DNA of 64,000 nucleotides from assembly GCA_035222895.1 (NCBI GenBank), contig JAVYIG010001825.1, forward strand, positions 221,501-285,500. Direction: 5' to 3'. This document shows, one piece after another, positions 1 to 10,733 of the stretch (positions are counted from its first letter, which is position 1; each line of letters opens with the position of its first letter). The notes under the pieces were generated by a model. It made no database searches and was not told the origin of the DNA. It saw only the letters and a program-made list of their open reading frames with translations. Source of the DNA: Strongylocentrotus droebachiensis. Taxonomy: Eukaryota; Echinodermata; Echinoidea; Camarodonta; Strongylocentrotidae. Position numbers and translations under genes: made by a program.

Positions 1-257
1 ACTTTCAAACCAAGATGACAGACAAATTTGAGTGTTGTTCTAGTTTCCGAGTGGTGAGTCAACACACCGATTACCGAGCTGGGAGACATTGCCAGGCATA
101 GCGCCAGGTGGAGGGGCATAAATTGAAACTTTAAAAAAAAAAAAAAAAAAAAAAAAATTTTTTTTTTTTTTGGTGTACCGTGTATAAACCGCACCCCCGA
201 CTTTGAAATTTTTTCGGCGGCAAAAAAGTGCGGTTTATACACCGTTATATACGGTAC
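1..257. mobile_element. Second copy of the TIR-plus-RT-fragment element (cut by the window edge)
   Basis: Bases 1-170 match 15531-15670 closely, starting inside the RT fragment, and 175-257 match the right inverted repeat with GTGCGGTTTATACACC. A poly-A/poly-T tract lies at 133-170. It is upstream of the first visible ankyrin exon. Confidence 0.65.
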
Positions 258-386
258 TTTTTTTTTTCTTCTTCTTCTTCTTGGGAATATATGTTATCTT
301 ACTGCTCATTTTGTGCTATTTACATTTTAGAATTAGAAGTCGCAACCATATTCCAACCTTGCTCATTTATTTGTTTCAACGTGTAG

Positions 387-511
387 CTGCTTTTTGGGGT
401 TTTCATGATGTCATCAAAGGGTTATTAGAAGCAGGATCTGACATCAATTATCAGAACAAGAGCACACTGTGGACTCCCCTCCATGCTGCCACATTCCAAG
501 AACATGGAAAG
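387..511 (+). CDS. Ankyrin gene exon A (ankyrin repeats)
   Basis: The acceptor is GTGTAG at 381-386 after a T-rich tract, and the donor is AAG|GTATTC at 511/512. It enters in the second base of a codon and ends in phase 0. It encodes the GLLEAGSDIN and TPLHAATFQEHG ankyrin segments. The first-exon status is unknown because the gene continues off the left edge. Confidence 0.75.
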
Positions 512-3500
512 GTATTCACTTTAATTATATTTAAACATTTTTCAATTTTCCTGGCATTACTTCCAAAGTTCAAACGTATGATTTTTATATAGCCTTCACT
601 GGAGTAGGCATACAACATGATGTACAATCCCTGAAGAATTGAAGATACATAATGATCCATATAATGATCTCTGATTTACAGTCAAACTCAACTGGGAGAT
701 TTACTGATTTATTTCTTGTGTTTTGTATTTTTGTTGATATGTTTTCTGTTGCTTTAATCCACTTTACAAGTTGTTCATTATTAATTCTGTACTTTTGTTT
801 TGTTCTATGGTTAAATCCTATTTTCCTTTTGTCGCTCACATAAATACTCTAATTCCCTTTTCTCCCTTTTTCTCCCTTGCTTTATCAAATCTATCCTTCC
901 ACGATAATTCAATATCTCCTTTTTCTTAATACCATCTCTTCTTCTCTCTCATTATCTACTTTCTCTCTCTGCTTTTATCCATGTAGGTTGTAATGTTATT
1001 ACTACAGAATGGAGCTCAACCAGAGTTGCCTGATATGGAAGGAAGGTAAGATTCTTCTGTCTTTCTTTTTTTTTTTTTCTTCTTAATTGCAGATCCTTTC
1101 AATTTAAAGAGAATTGTACATTTTATCAATGTATATGTGCATAACTCCTCCAAATGTTATTATACACTCAGTTGAATACAGACAGTAAAATATTAAAGTG
1201 TCAAGTTTGTATGTGAATAGCCCATTTGTTATTCCACTTTATCAAAAAGAATGAGTATAAACCAAAAGATGTTATTAAAGTGGGACTGCACTACCGGTAC
1301 TTGTAGCTACTTGCGCCCTCTATATAGCAAACAATGCTTAAGCGGTACCCGTTGGTCCCCATGATCCCTTTTTTTCTTATGTTAAGTGAGAGCTGATTTA
1401 ATGAGATAACCACCTGTCAATGACCATGCTGGGAGGTCTAATCCCTCCAGGCCGAACTAGTACAGACAGGCTTTAAGTTACACTGTTTGATAACGGGTCC
1501 CTAATTTCCTTGTTGTTACAAATCGAGGAAAGGAGCTGGTATAGAATATCACATATATTTTTCATGATTAGCCATCAATATGCTTATTATGAGTTCAATA
1601 TTCTGCTTGTATATTTTTTTCTTTAACCATACAAATATAACATTCTAGAGAGATTGTACTTTTTCACAATTTACAAATAAATGAGCTAACGTCTGTTCAT
1701 GATTTTCACAAAAAGTACACATTGAAGAAGTACTTATACCTATCTTATAAAGAAAACTTTGTGTTGCAATTTTTTTTATGAATAATTTTAATTCTTTGAT
1801 CCGACAGAACACCCACAGATTTTGCTTCAGCGTCAAACAAGATCTGGGCCCACTTTGCTGCTTTAGGCTGCCCTCGCACATCCAAACAAGACCTCATTGC
1901 AAAGGGAATCATCAAAAAGGTACAGTCAAACCTGCTTTAGCGACCACATTTTTTGTTTCCCTTGAAAATGGTTTCTCATTGAAACATGTACTAAAGGAAC
2001 CTGTCTACAAGGACCACTTTTTGTGTTTCCCTTGGGCGGTCGCTGTAGACAGGTTTGACTTTATTAAGAAACAGTGTTCTGTTCAATTTTAACTCAGAGA
2101 AAGATTCAAGGGAATGTGAACACATTTCAGCCACCACTCCATTTTTCCATCAATCTTCTCCTAATTGTCATCTCACGTTTTATCCATGAAAGAAATGTGT
2201 ACTTTCAACCTTAAATGTGATCCATACATTGCTTGTAGATTAGATTTTACTATAATATACATGTAATCATAATAAGAAAGGGGAAGATAATCGATTACAT
2301 ATTGGATCTGTCAAGTTATACAGGACTGGTTGAATAAGGTCCTTTGTTGATTATGTTTAGATGTAAGCTTAAAAATGTCACATTCTCAAGAAACATATAT
2401 TAGGACAAATCAATTTTTCACATAATTAAAAAGTTACAAAACTTGGTACAGAAACAAATAATTCAGTTATTATATATCCTTTCATTCCTGTACATTCTTA
2501 TGATTTATCTATATTTTACTGATAAAAGAATTAATCACATTTCATTATCGAGCCTAAACAATCAAACATACATTTTAGCTCAGACTTAATGTATCCTATT
2601 GCACTCTCTCTTCGATTCATGAAAGATTACAGCAAGCGATAGTCGACCTGGAAGTGGTGCTCGACCTGGTAGTGGTGCTCGACCAGGGAGTGGATCTCGA
2701 CCCGATAGTGGGACCAAAGTAGTATCAGGAATAAGAATGGTAATATCACACAAAAGGTGTGAATTTAGTAAGGCAGAATTAGAAGTATAGTTTGATGACC
2801 AAATAAATCAACATGACCATGTTAAAGACGGAATTTGATTTTCTTTAAAATGATCCTGTAAAATTCTGATCCTGTAATAGGATTGTTCATGAAATCATTT
2901 CTGAATGTTTTTAAAAATTGTTGGAAATTTTCAATCAAACTATTTTTGCTTTATATGTTGCATATAATCTAAGAAGGTGAAACAGTGCTGTATCCAAAAG
3001 TCAAGTCATTTGTTGTTAAGTAAATTTATCTGGTTATTGTAAAAAAGGGCACTTTAAAGATACCCAACATTCTTTATTCCAATCACAAACAACAGCATTC
3101 CTGGTTTTATCATTAAAAATACAGAAGATGAGTTCTAAGCTATATGTATATGACTCTAAAAAGTGGAGGATAAAAGCCCACTATAACAACAAAACTTATG
3201 CTCTTTTTTCCTTTTTTTTTTCTTTTTTTTTAAAAGTATTTATTGAAACAAATCTCATTCATAATAATAATAGTCCATGATAATAATAAAAATAATAATA
3301 ACAATAATATTATTACTTTTTTGATATTTTTTTTCTTATGGGGTGATCCTTCAAAGACGACTAAGTAACATTCCTGATTTGATCAATTAATTTTGCAGGC
3401 ATCATACTCGAGACCTGAATCAGCCTATGCTATCAGACAAGATCCTTTTGCCAAGAGAAATGGACAAGATTCTTTTGCCAAGAGAAATGGTAACAATTGT

Positions 3501-4391
3501 AAGTATACAAACTCTTCTGATGCTTCTAATTCACAAATATGTATCCCAAGTGAAATCTTGTCAGAACAATTAATCCATGATATTTCAGTTCAGAATTGAT
3601 GAACCTATTTCATATTTCATTGTGGTGGTGGTAGTTATTTTACCTGATTGGTAAGAAAGCATAAAGGCTTGTAAGTAAGCAACTAGACGGCCGACGGCTT
3701 TAGGTCCTCTCCGAGGGACCTGGTAATAAGGATTAATGCCTTACCAAAGGGCACTAGCGCATCGGCTTGGTTTCGAACCCGGGTCACCGGATTACGAGAC
3801 CACTGCTCTACCGACTGAGCTATCGCGCCTCCTCAATCAAAATTAAATTTAAACATTTGAAATTCAAAAAGAGGTTAAAGGATTGAAACAGTATACACAA
3901 TTTATAGATATTTGTTCATGTATGCCACTGAAATGGTTCACCACATTGCAATATTGGAGTTTGCTAATGATATCAAAATTAGATTGCAACACTGTTCATC
4001 AGAAATGGCACACTACAATGTGATATTAGCTGAACAAACTTGACAGAAAGTGTTAAGAAGCTGAGTAATGAGCCAAGATAGATTGCATCTAGGTTTACAA
4101 TCCCTTGAGTTTTGGCCTTTAGGCTACACGAGTTACCTTAGATAACGAGACTAGAATCCCTGCTATACGGTCAGGTTGTTAGATGGGAGACAAGGTAAGG
4201 GATTTCGTAGGAATTCATAGAAAATAGGCATTTCAAAAAATGTAATTCCTTAATTTTCAATATGTTTGTCACAACCAGCATCTCAGATGTCTGCTCTCCT
4301 GGGAGGAGATGTTCTAGCTGAAGATGATACGCCATCAGCACCCAGCTCACAGACAGAGGGTCAGCCAGCTTTCTCGGTCTGGAGGACATGA
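387..4391 (+). CDS. Ankyrin-repeat protein, 3' part of gene (six exons, partial)
   Basis: Six exons join in frame: 387-511, 987-1045, 1808-1919, 2626-2739, 3399-3498 and 4279-4391 (TGA 4389-4391). Phases match at every junction and all introns are GT-AG. The first exon begins with two bases of a split codon, so at least one more exon lies left of the window. The N-terminal part seen has ankyrin-type helices: a repeat with GLLEAGSDIN, then TPLHAATFQEHG, then VVMLLLQNGAQPELPDMEGRTP. After the repeats come a short segment ending IAKGIIKK, an Arg/Pro/Gly/Ser-rich stretch with repeated RPGSGA units, a duplicated PFAKRNG/SFAKRNG segment, and an acidic-to-Ser/Pro tail ending in SVWRT. Ankyrin repeats bind proteins; the partner here is unknown. 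I do not recognise a named orthologue. Exon 3 is flanked by transposon remnants on both sides. The protein family is well supported; exact splice choice at exons 4 and 5 is less certain. Confidence 0.8.
987..1045 (+). CDS. Ankyrin gene exon B
   Basis: The 59-bp exon lies between ATGTAG and GTAAGA. It encodes VVMLLLQNGAQPELPDMEG and the first two bases of an Arg codon, which the next exon completes to give the ankyrin-typical GRTP. Confidence 0.8.
1275..1476 (+). mobile_element. TTAA-flanked 200-bp MITE, copy 1
   Basis: It begins TTAAAG and ends CTTTAA, with internal GACTGCACTA and TAGCTACTTG blocks. It is homologous along its length to 4477-4672 and 14585-14779, all in the same orientation. 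Confidence 0.75.
1645..1800 (-). mobile_element. LINE zf-RVT remnant
   Basis: The minus-strand frame reads IATQSFLYKIGI and CTFCENHEQTLAHLFVNCEK, a Cys-x2-Cys...His-x4-Cys zinc-binding segment found at the C-terminal end of LINE reverse transcriptases. It lies in intron B of the ankyrin gene and reaches within about 10 bp of the exon C acceptor. Confidence 0.7.
1808..1919 (+). CDS. Ankyrin gene exon C
   Basis: The acceptor is GACAG at 1803-1807 and the donor is AAAAAG|GTACAG at 1919/1920. It completes the split Arg codon and reads TPTDFASASNKIWAHF and onward to IAKGIIKK, ending in phase 0. An antisense LINE remnant reaches its acceptor and a MITE begins at the second base of its donor. Confidence 0.8.
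1921..2063. mobile_element. TA-type palindromic MITE, copy 1
   Basis: The left end TACAGTCAAACCTG and right end CAGGTTTGACTTTA are inverted repeats, with paired GCGACCAC and GGTCGC motifs inside. The TA ends suggest a Tc1/mariner-type target. It begins at the second base of the exon C splice donor. Confidence 0.75.
2626..2739 (+). CDS. Ankyrin gene exon D (RPGSGA repeats)
   Basis: Starting after GAAAG (2621-2625) gives 38 codons in phase 0 with repeated RPGSG[AS] units, ending GIRM|GTAATA. The alternative acceptor ACAG at 2632 would hit an in-frame TAG, so I prefer 2626. The low-complexity, positively charged sequence is probably disordered. Confidence 0.65.
3399..3498 (+). CDS. Ankyrin gene exon E
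   Basis: The acceptor TTTTGCAG precedes ASYSRPESAY. The exon contains an imperfect internal duplication of QD(P/S)FAKRNG. Two donors are in the same phase: GTAACA after 3489 and the stronger GTAAGT after 3498. Both join in frame to the last exon. Confidence 0.65.
3663..3834 (-). mobile_element. tRNA-derived SINE, family A
   Basis: The minus strand starts GGCGCGATAGCTCAGTCGG and contains an A box and a B box (GGTTCGAAACC), then a tRNA-unrelated part with GCGCTAGTGCCC and a region ending ACTTACAAGCC. It is in the intron after ankyrin exon E. Confidence 0.8.
4279..4391 (+). CDS. Ankyrin gene last exon with stop
   Basis: It begins after AACCAG and completes a Ser codon, then reads SQMSALLGGDVLAEDD and ends SVWRT followed by TGA. 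A 3' UTR follows, containing one copy of a TTAA-flanked MITE (4477-4672). Confidence 0.7.
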
Positions 4392-4476
4392 AAACAAATG
4401 TGTGGGACCAAAGTGAAGTTTTTTATCTAGGACCAAAAGAAATAATGCGCATGATCTGTCAAATCTATGTTGATTT

Positions 4477-4672
4477 TTAAAGCAGGACTGCACTACTTGT
4501 AGCTACTTGCGCCCTTTATACAGCCAACAATGCCTAAGTGGTACCCGTTGATCCCCCATGGTCCTCTTTTTCTTATGTTAAATGAGAGCTGATTTGATGA
4601 GAGATCCACCTGCCAGTGACCAAGCAGGGTAGTATAATCCCTCCTGGCTAAACTAGTGCAGATAAGCTTTAA
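4477..4672 (+). mobile_element. TTAA-flanked 200-bp MITE, copy 2 (ankyrin 3' UTR)
   Basis: It has the same boundaries and internal blocks as 1275-1476, with scattered substitutions. It starts about 85 bp after the stop codon. Confidence 0.75.
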
Positions 4673-6998
4673 ATCTCGTTAAGACAGAAAAGGGCTTGTT
4701 TGTTTGTTTTTTATTCATGGAGCTCACAAGGATTGCTGAGGAGGGAACATCCTTGCAATTCTGGAGGAGAAAATTGTAGATCTGTATCACTTCATCCACC
4801 CATATCTTCTTTTTTCAAGAACTGAAGTTGTTGATTCAGATTATTCTTCTATCCATGTTGATGTTACTGTTCAACAATTGATTGTCTTTGAGAAAAGTTG
4901 TGCCATAGGTCCTTTAACATCGTCATGAATTATCATTGTGTTGTAATTCCCAGTTTTCCCACATTTGAATTGGTGTGTATGCCCCGGGGTTTTATTGGTG
5001 GTTTTTTCATTCACTTTGTCACATGAGCTCTCCTGCTGTTCAGATATTTAAAGTATCAAAATCATTCTGTATGCAATGGCATGCTTAGCATTTTACTTGC
5101 CATTATGGAACAGAAAAGAAAGTTCCCACAGCAATATCTAATTAAAGGCAAAATAATAATGATAGTAATTCATTCATATTTTTATAAACAAAGACATTGT
5201 GATGATAAATTCTGTATTTTGAGAGCTGCACCTATTGTAACCTTTTTCCCCATCCTAATTTATTTTGTAGTTTATTTGGATTTCCATGAATATGAATGTT
5301 TGCTCATTTTCATTTCCATGAACTTAAAAGAAATAGTGCCCATGTGACCAAGTGATTCAACATTATCACCTTGTACCATCTTGTTTTTTAGATATGATTT
5401 TGTTCTGTGATAGCCTTAGAGGACAGGGTGGAATAATTAAGTGTACTAACTATGTACATTGTATGCTCTGCATGAATATTGCTTGCTAGAAAATCGAATA
5501 CGTCCTTTTATTTTGCCACTATTTTATTTGCATCCGTCCTTCTTTGAAGAACACCCATTTTTCTGTGAGGTATTGTGTTTACATGCATAATGTTTTGGAC
5601 TTGTATTCTTCTTCTGATTAAGTCTGCCTCCTTGCAAACTATGTGTGTGTGTTAACCGCAATTTACGTCCATTCGTCCATTTGTTGTAGTATGTGAGGGT
5701 GTTATGTGTGTTTCTGAAATGTATCTCATCGTATGGCTTTGCTGGACAAGGTCACTTGAAATTATTTTGGATATCATGATTTATATAGGATTTCATGCTG
5801 TACTATGTCAATACCAGGAGTTGAAGTATTGCTTGACATTTGAAGGACTAGTATTTAAGTACTAAATTATTTCTGCTGTTGTCTGATTATGTATCTCTGT
5901 GTTTTTAATTGTATTTGAAACCCAGCCTTTTGGTTGCAATACATAAATGGATGGATATTATTATTGGATAAATAATCAATTTGATTTAATGAAACATGTG
6001 TTTAAAACCATTAGAACAGCAATTTGACTGTCCTCACTACATTTGTAATGAAACGCCATCGTAACAGTGCCAATTTTGATAGCAGAATTGCAATGATTTC
6101 TTGTATTAACCCTTTTTTGTGCTTTTGGTAGCAAAACCCGCCCAAGACCTTCAGTAATATTCACTCTCTCTCACAATTACAGTACTGATATCATATTGAT
6201 TGTTTGTGGCCCAAAGAAATTTTCTCTTAACAAACTTTTCATTTTATTTACCATTTTGCTATTTTCTATGGTAATCACAATAGGTATCTAAATCTCAGCA
6301 GAAGCAGGTGACTTTATGTCGGTACAGTGAGAATTGTTTAGATTGACAAGAATTGTGTTGTATGTTGTGTGCCAAGGAACGAAAAATATATATGATTAAT
6401 TGATTAGAATCTTTAAATTGATGTATAGAGAAATATGAAATTTCAGAGAAGAGGCATTTCAGGGAAATATTTTCACCCTCTTACTTTCAAATGTCATTAT
6501 GTCAATTTCAATACAAGCTCATTCTTTTTTACATACTGCATTTTATCTACTGTTGCCCCTCTTCATTCAGGTGTGTGATAAATGCGGACTTAGTTCGGCA
6601 ACATTCTCCATGAATGCTTTCTATGCTAAATGTGCTCCCTTATAGCTACCCATCCAAAGACAGTGTAATATTTCGAATGGCAATTAAGGACTGTACAGTG
6701 ATGTCATATGTGCTGTACGAAATTGTCTGCAGTTTGAAATGTGTCCCATGTGACTTAAATTTCTTTATCTTTAAATGAAAAATTCCTTTGATATGTCCAT
6801 TGACTTTGATTGATTTAAACTGTCTTGGATTCATATCAAATGGGATGTAAAATCTCTCTCTTTCCCTTTCCCTCTCTCTCTCTCTTGCTCTCTGCATCAG
6901 ATGTTTGTGTGTGCGTGTGAAAATACTTGTATTATACTATTTATTGTCCATGAAACATCATGAAAAACATTATTTTTATGGATATGACTCGACTTGTA

Positions 6999-7004
6999 AA
7001 TAAA
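6999..7004 (+). terminator. Candidate poly(A) signal AATAAA, ankyrin gene
   Basis: This is the first exact AATAAA I find downstream of the stop at 4391. It lies about 480 bp from a converging AATAAA on the other strand. Confidence 0.4.
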
Positions 7005-7483
7005 AATAGAATATGCTCTTGAAATCTACCCTTTCTGTCTTTCTGTGTGTTTGTCTTGAAACCATAATTTCTCAGACAGTGCTACTGTGGACGTATAAAG
7101 CAGAACATTTCTCTTGTATTTGAAATATTAGGAAGCATTACTACATTTTATAAAGACAGTTTTAGTAAATGCAAGTGTGGACAAAAATTGCCAGATTTGC
7201 CACCCTACATGTACATTCACAATGCCCATAATTAAATTTGTATATCTAACTATGGTTTGAAAAGCATTAATTATACTTGATCATTATCTCATTTTACAGT
7301 TTTACACATTCTAAGTACATGTACAAAAAAATGTATGTTTCTTTTAGATATATTAGTCAAGTTGGTGACACAGTGCATAATCAATGTGTTACAAAACCAA
7401 TTATGGATTTGTCTGGCAAAATTATCTGACACAAAATAATGAACACACGGTATCAACACAAAAGTTTTCTTTGAAAAAAAGAT

Positions 7484-7496
7484 TTATTTGCAATAC
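7484..7496 (-). terminator. Candidate distal poly(A) signal for CSK
   Basis: The plus-strand TTTATT here reads AATAAA on the minus strand. It would give CSK a very long 3' UTR of about 6.6 kb. A proximal signal at 13962 is at least as likely. Confidence 0.2.
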
Positions 7497-8921
7497 ATTT
7501 CTATCAACTGCTCTTATTCTACAGTCGTTCTATGTACCTCAATAATTATATAATAATATCTACTTGATTGAAGTTGATACATGACTATTTCATTGCATAT
7601 AATATTCATTGCTACTCTCCTTCATACGTTGTACATGTGACTTTTAATTACTACGAGTCGTACATCAGACAAAAATATTCAAACTCGTACATACAGAAAG
7701 ATGAACAGCATCTGGGGTACATGTATATGAAACCATTACTATAAAATGGAACCAGATCTGTTTTAATGTATTGCTGTATAGAAGAACACTGAATTGCAAG
7801 CGGTAAATGTTTTGACAATATGCCAGGCAAGAGTGCAACAAGCACATGTCTACAATCGCAAGGACCTTGAAAAAATGGTTAATTTTGGGGGGATATCATA
7901 ATAATTGTGTTCTGACCCACCCCCCACCCCCCCCCCCCCCATCCCTTGCTGCATACTTATAAATACACTTGTACATTCCCTCGTACAGTAACTAGCCCCT
8001 CCCCCTCCCATTATGGCCTGCCACCCACGAAGCCTACATGCAGACACAGCCTAGTCAAGCACACAACAGCATATTAAAAGAAACAGAGATATTCTAAAAA
8101 CAAGGAATGTCGCATGTAGTTTCCGAAAGATGGCTTGCAAGCCTACATTGTGATTATTTTTACCTTAAAAAGTTATTAAAAGGTTATACAGAAAACCAGG
8201 AGTACTTTGATTATACAACCTCTCTTTATATAGAGGTTTACAATTACAAATAACTAATGAACGAGCTGTGAGCCATTTTATAACAGACTGTCACATGTGT
8301 TAATATCCAAACACATGCTGTCTGAAATTATATTTCTGATGCTTTGTCTGCAAATTCTAAAATCCACATTTCTTTCTTTTTTTGTGTTGCAATTTTTGTC
8401 CTTACTTTATCAGTAAATTTTGGTCTGATATGCACTTCCACCTCTCTTCTTCTAATTGAAAATGTTCTGGTGATGCCCATGGAACATCTGGACCTTCACT
8501 TATGTCACCAAAAAATGAATTATACTACATTCAGACTACGATACATGTACATACATGGTATCAAGCTAACAACCGTACAATTTATGTATGCATCAAAACT
8601 TAAATACCGGTAGTGCAAATCTGTGTGAGTCAAGATGTACACATGGCTTGCAATTAAAGTCAACTTTTGACATGAGATATATATAGAAGCTTATCTGACT
8701 GACTAAATAATCGGTGCATAATTCAATTAAACTGAAATTGATATTGAATGCATCATCAATAAAACCAATAATCAAACTCTCTTCTCCAATACTGATACTG
8801 TATATAATAAAGCTCTGGTGAGTCACGATAGTGTCCGAGGAAGCTGTTTGCCTGAGTGAAATTCAAATCATAAAAACAGAAAAATAACGATACCATGGCC
8901 GGAAGAGCATTAACTCTTATC

Positions 8922-9462
8922 TTAAAGGTACTATGTCCCTTTTGCAGCCAACCTCAAATTCTGTAGAACTTTGCAGGAATTATGAATATGTCATGAATGT
9001 CCTATCTGTGAAATTTAAACTTTAGCAGTGTCCTCATATTCAAATTATGCAAGGAAACCCGTTTACTTGCTAGACTTCACTGTCAGACACTATTGAGTGA
9101 CTGACTTGATTTTTTTTCTTCTTTGGTAATAACATACATAAAAAGAGTTGTAAAGGGTACATGAGCATTTGTCTACATCAATAACCCACTTCTTGTGATG
9201 GCCAAGATTAAACTGATTGAATCTTTGCGCAGCATAAAACGTATGACCATTCGGTACAATTGTCTGAAAATCAAGACTATTACTTTTGGGCTCTATAGCC
9301 CTAAAGTCGATTTGACAACTAATAGTCGTTATTTTCCCACTTGAAGACATTTTCAAGCCCCACCTTTTTTAGGGAAGTTCTAAATTAGTATTATCTTTCA
9401 AATGCAGTTGGAATTTAACTTTTTCATTTTTTGGGCCTGCAAATGGGACATAGTACCTTTAA
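8922..9462. mobile_element. TTAA-flanked foldback element D, copy 1
   Basis: The ends are TTAAAGGTACTATGTCCC and its inverse GGGACATAGTACCTTTAA. It is homologous to 18919-19392 in the opposite orientation. There is no transposase. Confidence 0.8.
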
Positions 9463-10256
9463 GAGTATATGGGTTAGCGCCCTTCTGGCTCTCAACAGAC
9501 TATGTGATAGGAAGCGATGTTACATTAATGTCACCAGCAAGCTAAAACAATATATTAAGTAGAGTATCTTCAAATCGATGAAAAATGCCAAGTTATAATT
9601 ACGAGCAAGTACTTGTTGGAGAACAAGTTAAATTTAACTGTGTTTTAAGGGATAACACATACTTTGTAATCTCAAAATACATAAATCCCAACTACATGTA
9701 TAAAGTTCATTGATTAATAGGTTGCCACATGTCTTCTTCTTCCTGCAAGAATTACCATCATTCTTTAACTTATTGAAAATACATAAACTTGACTTTTCTT
9801 CATACCCACATTAATTTATTCATATCAAATGCTGGGGTAGACATTTAATCTTCTATATAAAGTCAATGGACTAGTAAAGTTCAATTTTGGGCACTTTGAG
9901 GTAAATGGGCCAACAAAGTTAAAACAAGAAAGAAAGGAAAAGATAAAAAGCATAATACTGAGAACTAAAATCAATAAGAGCTTATTTATGCCGGACAAAG
10001 TCACATCGGAGAGAAAAAAAAAGTGAAACCTAGCTCGACAAAAAAGTGAAACCTAGCTCGACAAAATTATGAAGAAAATGTGTGGTAAAACAGGAACATA
10101 CAGGAAGAATTTGTAATGGGATAAATTAGTAAATACTACCCCCAAAAGGACATTCCATTGGCCTATTTTGACACTGTTTCAATCATAACATTGCATTTCT
10201 TTGGCATATGCAGCTTGCTTTACTAAGTGGGCCTATTTAAAAGATTGTCTTTAATG

Positions 10257-10733
10257 CCCCCTTCACACACACACAGATTTTTCTTACGAGTCCTTACGGA
10301 TCCCACAAATCCTTACGATTTGGCCACTTTTACAACTGATTTAAGAGTTGTTACGAGTTATTAGGAGCTATTTACGGTTTATTACGAATTTGTTATGAGT
10401 TGTTTTTGGATCTTAAACTATACAAGCAACTTACGAGCATTTTACGAGCTTTTTACGGATTGCTAGAGTATATTACGGAATGTTACTATTCATCGAAGCT
10501 CTTACGTGTTAGTTACAACCTGTTTACGAGCATTTAGGAGTCCTTACGATTTTGCAGCTTTTTATACCTTTCCCAAATCGCAAAAAAACGATAGATACAT
10601 GTAGGAATACCTATCTTTTCGTTAAGTACTCATAACAACACGTAAAGTGCTCGTAATAACTTGTAACAATGCGTAAAGCCATCGTTGGCGATCCGTCAGG
10701 ACTCGTAAAAAAAATCTGTGTATGTGAAGGGGG
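10257..10733. mobile_element. Palindromic MITE with CCCCCTTCACA ends and TTACGAG arrays
   Basis: The inverted ends are CCCCCTTCACACACACACAG and CTGTGTATGTGAAGGGGG. The interior is filled by some twenty TTACG-type motifs (TTACGAG, TTACGG, TTACGA), inverted in the right part as CGTAA. Confidence 0.8.

Larger units (their letters stand above)
4392..7030 (+). other. Probable 3' UTR of the ankyrin gene
   Basis: No supported coding region is seen here. The first canonical AATAAA after the stop is at 6999-7004 within an AT-rich stretch. The long 3' UTR is inferred from this signal alone, so an earlier non-canonical site is possible. The (CT)n tract near 6850-6895 is a simple repeat. Confidence 0.4.

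Noticed and set aside
2633-2739. Acceptor ACAG at 2632 for ankyrin exon D
   Set aside because: With the preceding exon ending in phase 0, this start runs into TAG before the exon's donor. The acceptor at 2625 keeps the frame open.
3760-3834. Possible genuine tRNA gene
   Set aside because: A and B boxes are present, but the tRNA-like part continues into a SINE body that recurs at 35746, and the cloverleaf is not clean.
6646-6897. Minus-strand ORF starting with an Arg-Glu repeat
   Set aside because: It is a translation of a (CT)n tract in the ankyrin 3' UTR.
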